A stretch of DNA of 26,976 nucleotides from Glomus cerebriforme (GCA_003550305.1 QKYT01000634.1:15946-42921), one strand, 5' to 3'. Shown: positions 10,700-20,722, counted from the stretch's first letter. Notes: a model not told the origin generated them from the sequence alone. A program made the numbers and translations.

Positions 10700-11700
10700 A
10701 GTTCCTTTGTCAATGTTGTTTGCATTAATATAGTAGCCTAAAATGCGTTCAGAGCATGCCTATATGGACTTCAGTTGTGATATTATTAATGTTTAGTTGA
10801 ACCGTTTTGTTGTGATAGGAGCGGTTATTGGTGAGAAGTTTGTATTTGTCGATGTTAATTTTGATTTTGGCGAAAGCATAAAATCTGTTGGCAATGGTGA
10901 AGAGTGATTGTAAATGGTCTAATGAATGACTAAACCAAGTGGTGTCGTCTAGGTAACCTATCACAGATAGGTTGTAAGATAAAGTTTGGTGAGATGCGGG
11001 GTTTAAAACATCCTTTAATTTTGTGGTGTTAATGGTCAGTTGATACGGTAGACAATTGATCATGGTGAACATAGGATCATAATATATGATCCATAAAAGT
11101 GGGGAGATTACTTCTCCTTGGTCAATACCGAATCGTATGTCATATAATTTTGATAGGCCATTATGTAAAATAATTTTGTTAGATCTGTTTGTGAAAAGGT
11201 TAATTATATTTGTGACAAAATCTAAAGGGATTTTGAGATGGAGCATAGCTATTTTGAGTAAATTAATGTCGACGCGGTCGTAGGCTTTGGATAGGTCCTG
11301 TAGGCCTATCTATAAGGGTTCCCGTTTATTTAGGTTAAAATGTTCTATTATGTGCTTGATATGGATTATTGGTTCGATCGTAGAGTGTCCTAAAAGGCTG
11401 GCTTGGTTGTTGTGTTCTAGAATTGGATGTGAGGATAGTATAATGTTAAGTCTGGTGGTTAATATTTTGACCAGGAGTTTACAGGTGGTTTCTAACAGGA
11501 TTATAGGTCTCGTATTATTAATCTGGCAATTCCAATCTTTTGGTTTAGGGATAGGGAAGAGCAATGCATCGTTCCATTCTTTAGGGTAAATATGGTGAGT
11601 TAATATAATGTTGAAAAAATCAACTAGGAATTGTTTAGTGTGGGTGTCCAGATGTTTGATATCTTCGTAAATGATACCGGAAGGTCCACTGGCTTTGTTA
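10700..11700 (-). other. ORF2 reverse transcriptase domain
   Basis: Recognisable blocks: NKASGPSGI (fingers, about 11690), TRPIILLETTCKLLVKIL, QASLLGHST, motif A with LSKAYDRVD (about 11290-11265, catalytic D), GIDQGEVISPLLW (about 11125-11090), and motif C with YLDD at 10944-10955 (catalytic Asp pair). A TAG at 11310-11312 sits just before motif A in unchanged frame. The spot reads like a lost Trp or Gln codon. A frameshift near 10753 begins the thumb region, where SERILGYYINANN resumes. Confidence 0.9.
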
Positions 11701-12699
11701 TTTGGCAAAGATAACATTGTGTCTTGTAGTTCTGTTAGGGTGATGGGGTCCATTTTGCGATTAAACCAATCAGTTTGGATATGAGGTTTTGGTGTGTAAA
11801 TATCTGCCCACTCTGGAGGTAGGTCTTGGTAAGTATCAGCAGTACATGGAGTTTCTTCTGATGTGTTTCCTAAATTTTGGAAATGATCGATGGTATGTTG
11901 TTCGATTTTATCGGGGTCAAGTGTTAGTTCTTCTGTATTGTCTTCGTGTGTAATGATAAGTCGGTCTAGCATAATACGTCTCGGTTTGTGGTTAAGTATT
12001 GAATTAATCATTCTACGTTGATTAAATTTTAAATTCTCATTTCTGATATTAATAAATCTATTAATTTGATTAATATTATGTTTTTCGGTAAGGTGTTGTC
12101 TGAGATTTTGTAGAAGAATTATTAATGATTTTAAAAAGGATTTGATCGTTGCGTAATTATGGACTGTGATAGTGCTGGGTAGAAGTGGAGATTTAATTTG
12201 GTAAAGGTTGCTAATTTTGCTTATATGGAATCTGTGTTTAGACCATTTGGACCAATAAGATTTCCAGTCCTCTTCGTTGGGTGTATTGTCAGTTGTAGGA
12301 GATATATAAAATTTTATATATTTGGTTTGAAATTTTTGAGTTATAGAAGAAATTAGGCTAATATTATTATTGAGTTGGCGAATGTTTAGTGGTAAGTATG
12401 AGTGGCCTTTATCTACTCGTGAGAGCTTGGGGATATGTTCTTGTTTGTTATGGTTGATGATATATTTAAGGTCGTCCCATAATCTATTAATATAAGAGGT
12501 AAGACGAGTATGTGAAGAGGGAATGTTAAGCGGGAGAGTAAATAGCGATTTAGAACTAAGTTCTGTGTTAGTTTGATATATGAGCCATTTGTGTTTGTCC
12601 ATGCATTTGTAATTGAATTTAGGTTCGTTGGAATTATTAAGAGTATTGTTGTGGTGTATAGAGTTATGATTTAGAAAAAATTGTATATCGAATAGGAGG

Positions 12700-13430
12700 C
12701 TAATAGCTTTGTGGTCTGTGTAAAAGTAATACGGTTGAATGTTAGTCTCCATAGTACCTAAACTATGTTCAGTTAAAGTTTTGTTTGCGAAAATTAAATC
12801 GATGCGTCGATTAGGCGGGGACGTGTCATTGATAGGCCATGTTGGTTTAGGGGTTTGATTATGAAAAGCGATAACATCTTTTAGTGCATGAGATTTTAAA
12901 ATACTAAAAATGTTGCTTTTCTAGGAAGGAGGTTTATTGGTTTTTTTGGTTTTGGTGTCTTTGGGATCAATGTTGAAGTCGCCAAGTATAAGTTGTTTAG
13001 ATTTTTTCTTGCTGTTGGATAATAGTATGTTGTTTAGATGATTGTTACATTTGATAGTTAATTGTTTGTGTGTGTTAGAATCAGATGCTGGTAGATAGAT
13101 TATTGAAACGTTGATCCACAGTTTATGTTTGAAACCTAAGTCGATAGATAAAATTCTTCCATTAAAAGTAGTGGTTCGTTGGATGTGTTTGTGAAGGTGC
13201 GTCAAAATTATGACGCTACATCCTGAGCCTTTGTTATTACCTGAGTCATCGTGGTATATATAATATTTAGTTTTTGTTCTATTAATGGGTATATATTTAT
13301 TAGTAGAAGCGTTTAAATTGCCGTGTAGACCAGTTTCAACCAGTCCTAGTAAAAAGAAGTTTTCTTTATCGAAGAAATCTAGGATGCCATCGAGTTTTGA
13401 GTTGAATCCTCCATGAATATTGATTACTCC
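12700..13430 (-). other. ORF2 endonuclease domain (APE/exonuclease-phosphatase fold), split by a TAG
   Basis: Expected active-site residues are all present, numbered from the ATG at 13532: N38 (VINIHGG), E66 (GLVETG), Y146 (SIIYLPAS), D185 and N187 (LGDFNID), then after the stop RRIDLIF, and D273-H274 (YTDHKAI). The only lesion is the TAG at codon 204 between GDFN and the RRIDLIF block; the reading frame is the same on both sides. This domain makes the first nick in target-primed reverse transcription. Confidence 0.85.
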
Positions 13431-13784
13431 TATTTTAATAAAGTCCTCTATAGGTGAGGAATGTATGTTGGTTAATTTTTTAATAGTAGTTCTTTTGTCC
13501 AAGTTTGCGTTTGAAGTTGTATTTGAGTCCATTGTGGGAAATATTCTTTTTGTTTCTATGTAAAAGTTGAAAGTAAAGATTAAAGTTTTGCAATTTGATA
13601 AAGTTGTTTGATTATGTAACAAGTAATTTGATATGTTTAAAAGTTAGTTTTGTTTGGTTAGTAAAATTTTGAGATAGAAGTTAAATTTGTTGTTGTTTTT
13701 GAAGTAAAAAAGAATTTATAAGATTTTATATAACAGTATTTAGATATTGATTAGTATATATTGAATGGTTGTTGGGTTAAGTAT

Positions 13785-16022
13785 TTAAGATGTCCATTTT
13801 CTGAGGGGATTGAAATTCCATTGGGATGTAGATGTTTCGCCGAGTCTACTTGAGGTTTCGTAGGGGTCTTGAAGGCTTTCCGTGAGAAATGAAGAATCTT
13901 CGTAATTTATGTTTTCCATATATTTTGATTCAGTATCGTTAATAAGGTGTTTTGGAGGGTTAATATTAAGTGAATATTTGTTAGTAGTTGTTTCTTTTCC
14001 AGTGTTGTCGTCTATTATAGATTCGATTGTTTTTAGGCTTCCTATATCTGAAAACGAGTCGATTTGAGGGTTAAAGTTATATTTATTAGTAGTTTTGTTA
14101 AAGGGTGTTGGGTTTATTTTTTCTTTTTTCCTTCTATACTGGGTGTCGTGTTTGTTTGCAGGTTGAATTGCTAGTACGTTCTGATTAAGTTCTTCAGTTC
14201 TGGTAATAACTATGTCAACTTTAGTATTGGTCTGCGAGATTTTTTCTTTATTATCGAGTACGTTTTTTTTGATATCGGTAATATCTTTTTGAATCGTTTG
14301 AAGAGCGTTGATTTTTTGGAGCGATTGTTGTAGTAACGATTTAAGTTCTGCATTTTCTTTTAAAATTTGTTGCAGTAGAATGTCATTCTGGTTTTGAGAC
14401 TGGTAAACCTTTTTTTGAGTATCTTTTGTTTGGGGTTGAGCATTGGTCTTGGACTGTTTGTGTTGTTGATGACGTTTAGTAGTGTTAAGGGGGTGTTTGA
14501 ATAAGAGACTTGAATTTCGAGTTGAATTGTGTAATAGTAGTCTATTGTTGTTGTTGGTTTGATTCAGTTTATCCGTTGTAGGTCCCATGTTAGCCGAGCA
14601 CATTTTGAAGTCATGTGAAGGGGATCCACAAATGGTACAGTGTTTCAATTTTGGATTCATAATGTAAATGTTGTGGTTGTTGATGTTAAGGGTTTTATTT
14701 TTACTGACGAAGTCTTTTTGTGTGATGTAGATGTAAGCTGATCTAGTGAGTCGTCTTCTGTCAGTTGGTACGAAGGTACAAGTTTTGGCATGAATTTTGT
14801 TAAGAAGAGGTTGTAGAGACTTTAATGTGCTGTTTATCAGTAAGCCAGTTAATTTATATTGATATGTAGTACGTTCAGTGTAGGCTATACTCTTGATTTC
14901 GTTTGGTAGTATTCTAATGTTGAAATCGCCTATTGTTAAAGACCATATGTTTTCGGTGACGATTTTTTGAACCGCTGATTGGTTTTCGAATTCGATTTTT
15001 AGTTGCTTGAAAAAGGAAGGTTTAGATTTTCTAGAGGATGGTTTAGTGACTTGTTTGCTATTAAAGCTTTTTGGTTCATAGAAATGGATGATTGGTCCGA
15101 TTTCTTTTGAGACCGTTTCTAAGATAATCAAATTATAAATGTGTTTAGGGATATCAACAAGTTTAACAGTTTTGTTGTATCTGGTTTCTAAAATGGAAGT
15201 AATGATTTGATCGAGGTATTGTGGTTCGTAATTGTAAAACTGGGTATTGAATTTACTAATATAGATGTTGTGTAAGCAGTTACGTTCAGCTTCATCGTAA
15301 AATGCTATTTTGACGATTTTTACTCTGTAGCAATTTTGTATACCCATGTAGCCTCTAAAGTTTTGGTTGTTAAGGAAGTGGCGTAAGATTTCCATTTAGA
15401 TTTTATGAATTGAGTTGTACGGGAAGTCATTGAGTATTGCGAATGACAGATGAAATTCAGTATTGTCATTTATGGTAAGATTTTCTGTGTCTGATATGGA
15501 AGTTATATTATTTGCATCATAGAAGTCACTGTTGATTGGTTGTTGGTATGGTGTGTGATGATCAACATTAGGGGGCGATTGTAAAAACGTGTTGAATGAA
15601 TTTTCATTGTTGATAATGTTGTTTGTGTCATGTAGGACATTTTTTCCTTTGTCTGAAGCATGAATGGAATGTGCTAGATTCTGGTAAGGCTTAGTAACAG
15701 CCGGTAACGAAGAAGACGAAGAGGATTGTTGGGATAAGTTGTTCGTTTCAATAGTGTTACCCATAATAATATCTCTATCGGATATATCGATTGTAGTAGA
15801 AATGACTGTAGTATTTTCTATGGTATCATTACTTTTATGTGTTTGTAAGGTGTTATTTGTTGTTGTTGGCGGTGGGCCATAAGTATCTTGGATTATAACT
15901 TGTTCGTTTTCTAAATTTGTATTTTTTATTTGAGGGTTTTCAGCGTTGTTAGCGATAGTTTGGCTTCTTGTAACTCTTTTTAGGGTTCCGGTAGAACTCT
16001 TGTTGGAGCGGACCGAGCTCAT
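13785..16022 (-). pseudogene. LINE ORF1 protein with CCHC zinc knuckle and coiled coil
   Basis: The frame is continuous from ATG 16022 (MSSVRSNK) to a stop at 13785-13787, 745 codons, interrupted once by TAA at 15396-15398. That TAA is followed at once by ATG (MEILRHFL). Residues 1-208 are S/T/N-rich and probably disordered. The second part has a conserved-looking block (MEILRHFLNNQNFRGY, then FYDEAERN). It also has a zinc knuckle C-T-I-C-x4-H-x4-C (14598-14639) and then a Q/N/K heptad-rich helix (about 14390-14180) suited to coiled-coil trimerisation. ORF1 proteins coat the element RNA. I treat the TAA as a nonsense mutation because frame and product continue; two natural ORFs are the alternative. 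ORF2 follows after a gap of about 250 nt. Confidence 0.85.
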
Positions 16023-16120
16023 GTTGTAGAAAGTTTATGTTAATAAAAAATTTTTTATTAAAGTGTGTCTATGTTTTCTACTAATTTGCTGCGGGATTTT
16101 AATAAATTTTTTGAGTTCAT
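16023..16120 (-). other. LINE 5' UTR
   Basis: The 98 nt between the 5' target-site boundary and the ORF1 ATG are A/T-rich on the minus strand and begin atgaactcaaaaaattt. Such a short leader may mean slight 5' truncation, or a promoter that extends into ORF1. No clear promoter element is visible. Confidence 0.6.
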
Positions 16121-16133
16121 TTTTTCTATAATT
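16121..16133 (+). repeat. Target-site duplication, right copy, of the LINE
   Basis: The sequence tttttctataatt is identical to 7601-7613. Beyond it (cgatcatgtatatag) the 3' UTR of the interrupted outer element resumes. Confidence 0.85.
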
Positions 16134-16506
16134 CGATCATGTATATAGTTTTTTGTTTACTTCTATTCCTGTCACGTGATTTATAGGAAAGCAGAGTAGA
16201 GTTAGTATTTATATTTAGGGATAAAATGGGAGGGTTAGAATTAGTCTTGAATTGTCATGGTCTACTTTCTCACCACGTAGAATAATAGGTAAGTATTTAG
16301 GTAAGTATTTATCAGTCATACTATCAGGTTAGTAATAGTGGTTAAATATCTGGTTGGCAGTTATCCTTAATGGATAGATGTTGACTAGATGATTAGATTA
16401 GTTTAGGTACCTTTCTGTAATATCTTTATAATGTAATTACATAGCTCTCATTTGACTATTCTTACATAATTAGAAGTGGGGTGTATAAAGATACAAAGTA
16501 AATAAA
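16134..16506 (+). other. 3' UTR and A-rich end of the ORF1-only retroelement
   Basis: This stretch has no gene in it. It is less A/T-biased than the DNA beyond 16530. It holds a tandem duplication of aggtaagtattt (about 16290-16314), a tcacgtgatttata motif (16172-16185), and ends in aaagtaaataaa just before the 18-bp duplication. By position it continues the sequence interrupted at 7613. Confidence 0.6.
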
Positions 16507-16524
16507 TAATTTGAAGAATAGGGA
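16507..16524 (+). repeat. Target-site duplication, right copy, of the ORF1-only retroelement
   Basis: Identical to 6190-6207 over 18 bp. A shorter partial copy (aataatttgaag) recurs at about 16536-16547, so a chance local repeat should be excluded. The exact placement next to an A-rich 3' end favours a duplication. Confidence 0.75.
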
Positions 16525-16554
16525 TCTCTCCCAGAAATAATTTGAAGCTAGATT

Positions 16555-16830
16555 AATGTGATATTCCAACAAATGCTTTTTGATGATAGTTATTACTCAG
16601 AATTTCTAATTGATTGTCTACCAGATATTGAGTCACAAACGAATTATCTACAGATAATGTTTTGGTTAATAATTATTCTAAAGATTTTTATCTTCTTCAC
16701 TCATATGATCACCAATTTTGCACATTCTGAGCCATTCTGAGCATTTGTCAAGATGTTCTTGCATATGTTTAGGATAAACCCATTTAAATTCTTTGTAACA
16801 ATATTTACATAGTATGCACTTTATTATTAT
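16555..16830 (-). pseudogene. BED-type zinc finger fragment (hAT-transposase-like N-terminus), broken
   Basis: The minus strand from 16818 reads CILCKYCYKEFKWVYPKHMQ and then EHLDKCSEW, giving C-x2-C-x10-H-x3-H-x4-C spacing as in BED fingers of hAT transposases. A TAG follows at 16678-16680. In another frame NSFVTQYLVDNQLEILSNNY runs to a TAA near 16554, resembling the segment after the finger in hAT proteins. It sits just downstream of the last kinase exon on the same strand. No hAT catalytic domain or terminal repeats are seen. It could also be a host BED protein relic. Confidence 0.5.
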
Positions 16831-16839
16831 CTTCTATCA

Positions 16840-17990
16840 TAATATTTCCATTTTTTAAGTTTGAAAAATACTTGTTGCATATCTGATATACCATTTGGAT
16901 TATCTTGCCAACATCCTAAAAAATATATATACAGTATATATATATTTTTATATTAACATCTATATTAATAAATGAAATAGATATTGAAACATACTTATAT
17001 AAATATTAATATAATCAATTGGCATATCAGAAATTGGAATTTCTCTTCCGCCATTTGAGATTTCCAACATAATGCTAGTTTTTGATAATGATCACTATAT
17101 AACTCAAATGGTTTTCATCCAGATGATATCTCCCATAAGAGTACTCCAACACTATATAAATCTGATTTCTTATTTGCTTTATAATGATCATTATTTGTTG
17201 GTCTTTTGAAATGTTATGGATAATATAAGGAACCATTCCAAGAAAATCTATCTGAGTTGATACTTTAGCCAATCTGCCAAAGTCTATCATATTCTGATGA
17301 ACTAATTTATTGTCTGAATGCTATTTTATAAAGTAAATATCATTAATCAATATATTAAATGTAATTCAAAAAATTATTTTAAAAAATAAAATACTTACCA
17401 GGTCATGATGAATAATATTTTTTAGATGTATACACGAAACTGCATCAGAAATTTGAATAGAAATTCAATTTTATATTCCGAAATTATCTTTTAAATAATT
17501 ATTCAATGTTCCGCTATTTGCACATTCAAGAATCAAAATAATTAGAATCTCTAATATTATGTCCATTATCTAAATTATATAAATAAAATTAAAAAAATTA
17601 ATTTAACTATCTGTATATTTTGTTTTTGAATATCATTTAATAAATTATCTTTTGGTAATGCCAAAAAATTGAATGAAATTTCCATTTCATGTAACAATTT
17701 TGTCTAAATAATAAAAATATACATACATATTTTTTTTTTAATTGAGACAATACATATTTTAATATTCATAATAGAAATAACATTATAATTTATATACCTT
17801 GTTAACAATTTCTTTTGCAATATACTTATAAAAAGATTTTAATGCAATAACAGAATCTGAAAACATTACCAAATGATCCAAAACCTATATGTTGAATATT
17901 TTAAATTCATAATCAAGGTAATTAATATGTCCTTTAGCAATGCCTTCCTTGACCCATGTATCAGTATTTTCATTATTGTAATTGATTGTC
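16840..17990 (-). pseudogene. Protein kinase pseudogene with introns (TKL-like, glomeromycotan type)
   Basis: Minus-strand pieces in kinase order: TWVKEGIAKGHINYLDYE (17965-17910), a glycine loop GFGSFGNVF (about 17890), ALKSF with the beta-3 Lys (about 17845), and an intron of about 95 nt (donor gt near 17798, acceptor ag near 17704). Then TKLLHEMEISF, a second likely intron (about 17630-17580), and GTLNNYLKDNFGI. HHDL stands at the HRD site, followed by a gt-ag intron (about 17400-17325). Next come DFGRLAK with the DFG (about 17280), FLGMVPYI, and, frameshifted, the APE/subdomain IX region (LYSVGVLLWEISSG). A final exon (CWQDNPNGISDMQQVF) ends near 16840. Frameshifts lie before GFGSFG, before ALKSF and after MVPYI; stops lie in the alpha-D/E region. 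HRD reads HHD, so Arg is lost. Cytoplasmic Ser/Thr or Tyr kinase by descent, now inactive. Confidence 0.8.
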
Positions 17991-17999
17991 ATTTTTTAA

Positions 18000-19315
18000 A
18001 GTTATTTATAATGCATTATATGTATCATGATATGAAAATGCATTTCACAAATATGTGATTCACAGAGATTACACCTCATAATGAATAACATCATATCAAT
18101 CAAAATTGCATGCAACAAATCTTTAAACACAAAGTACAATGTATTAGAAGTATATAATATAATCTCACTGATATAATCATTTGGTATTTAATGTATTATG
18201 TTCATGTTTCATGTTTTTAAACAATTAATATCGCTCTTTATTAATTAATTATTCATTTTTAGTAAATACAATAAGTTTATTAAAATTACATAAATTATAA
18301 AAAAAAAGAAAGAATATTATGTTTGAAGTAAAAAAATTTTGTAAAAATTGGTGAAATTATATCCCTTACTAAATAATAAACTAAAAATTAATATTATAAC
18401 TATTCTGTATGTCTTCTAAAATAATAAAATAACTATTGATATTTATTTATTATTAATTGATATCGATTTTTTTGTTGTCCTTTATTCCACCCATATACCC
18501 AGTTATTCGTATGATATTCTATTTATCTTATATCATATGATTTTAACTATTAACTTACTACTTTGATTTATTATTATTTCTCCCTTTTGTTCATAATTTA
18601 AATTTTTCTGGATTTACTTTAGACCTTGATATAAGCTCTAAATCTCCTGTTCTGAATTTCCTTTTATATTTGTTTCATCAATTTATTGTATGTTGGCTTA
18701 TTCTTTTTTGCTATGCCTTTCCATATGGTAGTGCCCTTCCATCAATTCCTTTAAGTTTTAGCTTTGCGAACATACTCCTCTTGGAACTCAAACACTTTGA
18801 TTTCCTCCTTCTTTCAATTCACATAGTATTTCATTCAAATTTCTACAGTATTGATTGTAAAGGAGCAATTGCTAATGGTGAAATAATTTTCTTCCAATCC
18901 ACCTTCTACAGCAAATTCTTCATTAATTTTGTCATTTACTATTATGTTATATGTTTTGTTAATTTCTTTTTGGTATCTTTTTCATACCCTTTTTCTCTCC
19001 AGTGCTCCTTTTATTTGTGGTATTTCTTATACATTATTACCAGTTAATTTTGTTGATGATAAAAAAATTTCACATTATATTCACCCTATTATACCATCTT
19101 GCTTTACACATCTCTTCTCCTGACTTAATTTTCTTCGTGAAAATCATAAAATATCAACTGTTTCTGCCTGAGTTATAAAACTTTGTTTGTGTCCATAAAA
19201 TGAATCCAAATTTATCTTTTAAATTCATTAAAACTTCATTTTTTCCAAATCTGGATGGGTGTTTGTATTACATGAGCTCATAAATAAAGTAGTCAAGCAA
19301 TAAGTATATAAGGAA
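18000..19315. other. AT-rich intergenic stretch; doubtful coding relic 18600-19050
   Basis: 18000-18600 is A/T-rich with no gene visible. From 18600 to 19050 the composition changes (C/T-rich plus strand). The plus strand gives a 125-residue hydrophobic frame (18670-19047). The minus strand gives broken but less biased pieces (INEEFAVEGGLEENYFTI near 18900; WKGTTIWKGIAKKNKPTY near 18720). Antisense of an A/G-rich relic explains the hydrophobic frame better than a gene does. No family is recognised on either strand. Confidence 0.3.
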
Positions 19316-19979
19316 ATGGAAAGAGAATTCTAATCTAAACCAAACCAGCCAGATCTGACTGGCCTTTCCTTGCCTGATATGAAGAAGACCTCATATACAG
19401 TATAAGAAAGAGAAGGGAAGTTTAAGGGAATTTAAAAAAAAATACCAAACCCGCCAGATAGAAGATAGAAGATACTCAACTAACTGACTGGTATTACTGG
19501 TTTCCTTGCTGATAGAGGAAGACCTCATATACAGTATAAGGAAGATAAGAGGAAATATAAAGGCAAGGAAATAGTTAAAAAAGGATAGAGAGAAAATAAA
19601 TTTTTGAATAATCATTAAGTAGTAATCCATCTTGCTAATAAAGTATTTTTAAAACAAGGTAATAAGCTCTAAGGATATTTTAATATATTTAAAAAAAAAT
19701 AATATGGAATTTTGTAGGTATTTACTGTATATAATTAAAATTATTAATGAGTCAAAGTTATATTAATTATACAATAATAAATTACATTACACAAAATTCT
19801 GATCATTGCTATTTGTTCACATGAAAAAGTTTCTATGATTTGTTAATGATTTATGATTTCTCTCTAATATTTAAAATTCACAATTAATTGATAAATTATA
19901 TATGATCAAAAAGGCCTAATTGAAAAAATTGATTAACCAAATATGGAATGTAATTTGTCACATAATATATTAGAAACTT
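19316..19979 (+). repeat. Repeat family copy 3, double core, plus orientation
   Basis: This begins gaattctaatctaaacc at 19324. It has cores at 19364-19437 and 19501-19560 separated by ataccaaacccgccagatag. It then shares gctctaaggatat (about 19668) and gtcacataatatattagaaac (about 19958) with the reverse complement of 3135-3400. Copy 3 has lost a few bases relative to copy 2 (cctcatatacag for cctctatatacag). The minus-strand hydrophobic frame at 19391-19630 is antisense to this A/G-rich repeat and is not a gene. Confidence 0.8.
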
Positions 19980-20533
19980 AATATTTTTTTGCAATATACA
20001 ATCAAAAAGAAGTCAACTGTTGTCAAATCTGGCTTGAAAATCAACAATCCAACACCAAACTAAACCTATTTAATAAGAGACTTGGTTAGTTTTTGTAAAT
20101 AAATAAAATAGGGTATAACTAAATTAGTATTTATCATGTTTAATATTATAAGAACAGAAAAATATTGAAAAACTTTATGTATGGATTATACTGACAACTT
20201 TATATTATAAAAATGAAGTTTCAATTTGAAAATTGTTATTGGTATTAAATATTTAAAGTTAAAATGATTAATTTCAAAATTATTATATTTCTTTCTCAGC
20301 TTTTAATTTTAATAAATCTTTTCTAGTTGATAATTACACAAAGCAAAAGTACATTGTATTTTTTGCTAGTGGATCCCTTCATCATTTAGTATTATTTTGT
20401 CTTTTCCTTCTTGCTCATTATCAAAATTTTGTTTGATATTATCTTGTTCTAATTTTATTTTAATATCATTATCATATTCACCAATATATGCTTCCATTTC
20501 AATATCATTATTATTTTCATGAACTAGGATTGA
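19980..20533. other. AT-rich stretch with a doubtful acidic minus-strand frame
   Basis: No certain gene. On the minus strand about 20533-20369 is open and reads an acidic, N/D/E-rich peptide (NNNDIEMEAYIGEYDNDIK) to TGA near 20367. It starts at the edge of the Tc1 element, so it could be an exon truncated by that insertion, but the far flank at 21862 shows no matching coding sequence. Low-complexity composition makes chance likely. Confidence 0.2.
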
Positions 20534-20617
20534 TATACTACCTAACAAAAGTAGCGAACTTCATTCTTTAACTTAATTCCCAGAACTGTACATAATAATT
20601 TGGGCTGAAATTTTAAC
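20534..20617 (+). repeat. Tc1 element left inverted repeat
   Basis: About 84 bp, pairing imperfectly with 21775-21861. The outer 30 bp and an inner block (gtacataataatt, then aaattttaac) are best conserved, which may mark outer and inner transposase-binding sites. Confidence 0.85.
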
Positions 20618-20722
20618 ATGTGTTAGTTTACATCCTATGTAAACAATGATGTAAACATTATTTTATTTATAAACATATTTCAAATGTAATTGACAAAATA
20701 GGAATTTGTACTACTTTACACT

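Larger units (their letters stand above)
7951..13532 (-). pseudogene. LINE ORF2 polyprotein: endonuclease, reverse transcriptase, RNase H, zinc motifs
   Basis: I chose the ATG at 13532 (MDSNTTSN) as the first methionine ahead of the endonuclease; the frame is open somewhat further upstream. Domains in order: AP-endonuclease-like (13430-12700), a long linker, RT (about 11700-10700), thumb/connection, a CPGC cysteine motif (about 9670), RNase H (9300-8880), and a C-terminal C-x2-C-x8-H-x3-C motif (about 8510-8460). The C-terminus ends at TAG 7951-7953. In-frame stops lie at 12921-12923 (TAG, codon 204), 11310-11312 (TAG, codon 741), 10058-10060 (TAG) and 9777-9779 (TAA). Frameshifts lie near 10753, between about 10046 and 9990 (restoring the first frame), and near 8355. 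Length is about 1860 codons. It would nick target DNA and reverse-transcribe the element RNA; this copy cannot make the full protein. Confidence 0.88.
7614..16120 (-). mobile_element. LINE (non-LTR retrotransposon), APE/RT/RNase H type, about 8.5 kb, full-length but dead
   Basis: On the minus strand this has a 5' UTR of 98 nt, ORF1 (16022-13785) with a CCHC knuckle, ORF2 (13532-7951) with endonuclease, reverse transcriptase and RNase H, a 3' UTR of about 340 nt and a (TAAAAA)n tail. The 13-bp duplication sets both ends. The domain order places it in the RNase H-bearing APE-type LINEs (the I/Tad/LOA-like assemblage); I cannot fix the clade without a tree. The element is visibly richer in G/C than the DNA around it, consistent with a later arrival. 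Damage is limited to point stops and small indels, with no large deletion. Confidence 0.9.
6208..16506 (+). mobile_element. ORF1-only retroelement or retrocopy, split by the LINE
   Basis: The unit is bounded by the 18-bp duplication and consists of 6208-7613 and 16134-16506 (about 1.8 kb) once the LINE and one copy of its target site are removed. It runs 5' to 3' on the plus strand: truncated gag-like ORF, a 3' UTR of about 400 bp, and an A-rich end (aaagtaaataaa) immediately before the right duplication. It encodes no reverse transcriptase, so it must have moved in trans. It is either an ORF1-only LINE derivative or a processed copy of a gag-like gene. Confidence 0.7.

Noticed and set aside
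11086..11589. Plus-strand frames antisense to the reverse transcriptase
   Set aside because: The minus strand carries motif A, the QG-x3-SPLL block and YLDD in order; the plus-strand frames are shadows.
16134..16506. Treating this stretch as the LINE 5' UTR/promoter
   Set aside because: The exact 13-bp duplication at 16121-16133 puts the LINE 5' end at 16120; beyond it the sequence belongs to the outer element.
18670..19123. A 125-codon multi-pass membrane protein on the plus strand
   Set aside because: No start context, strong F/S/Y bias, and the minus strand shows less biased though broken coding content. Antisense artefact is more likely.
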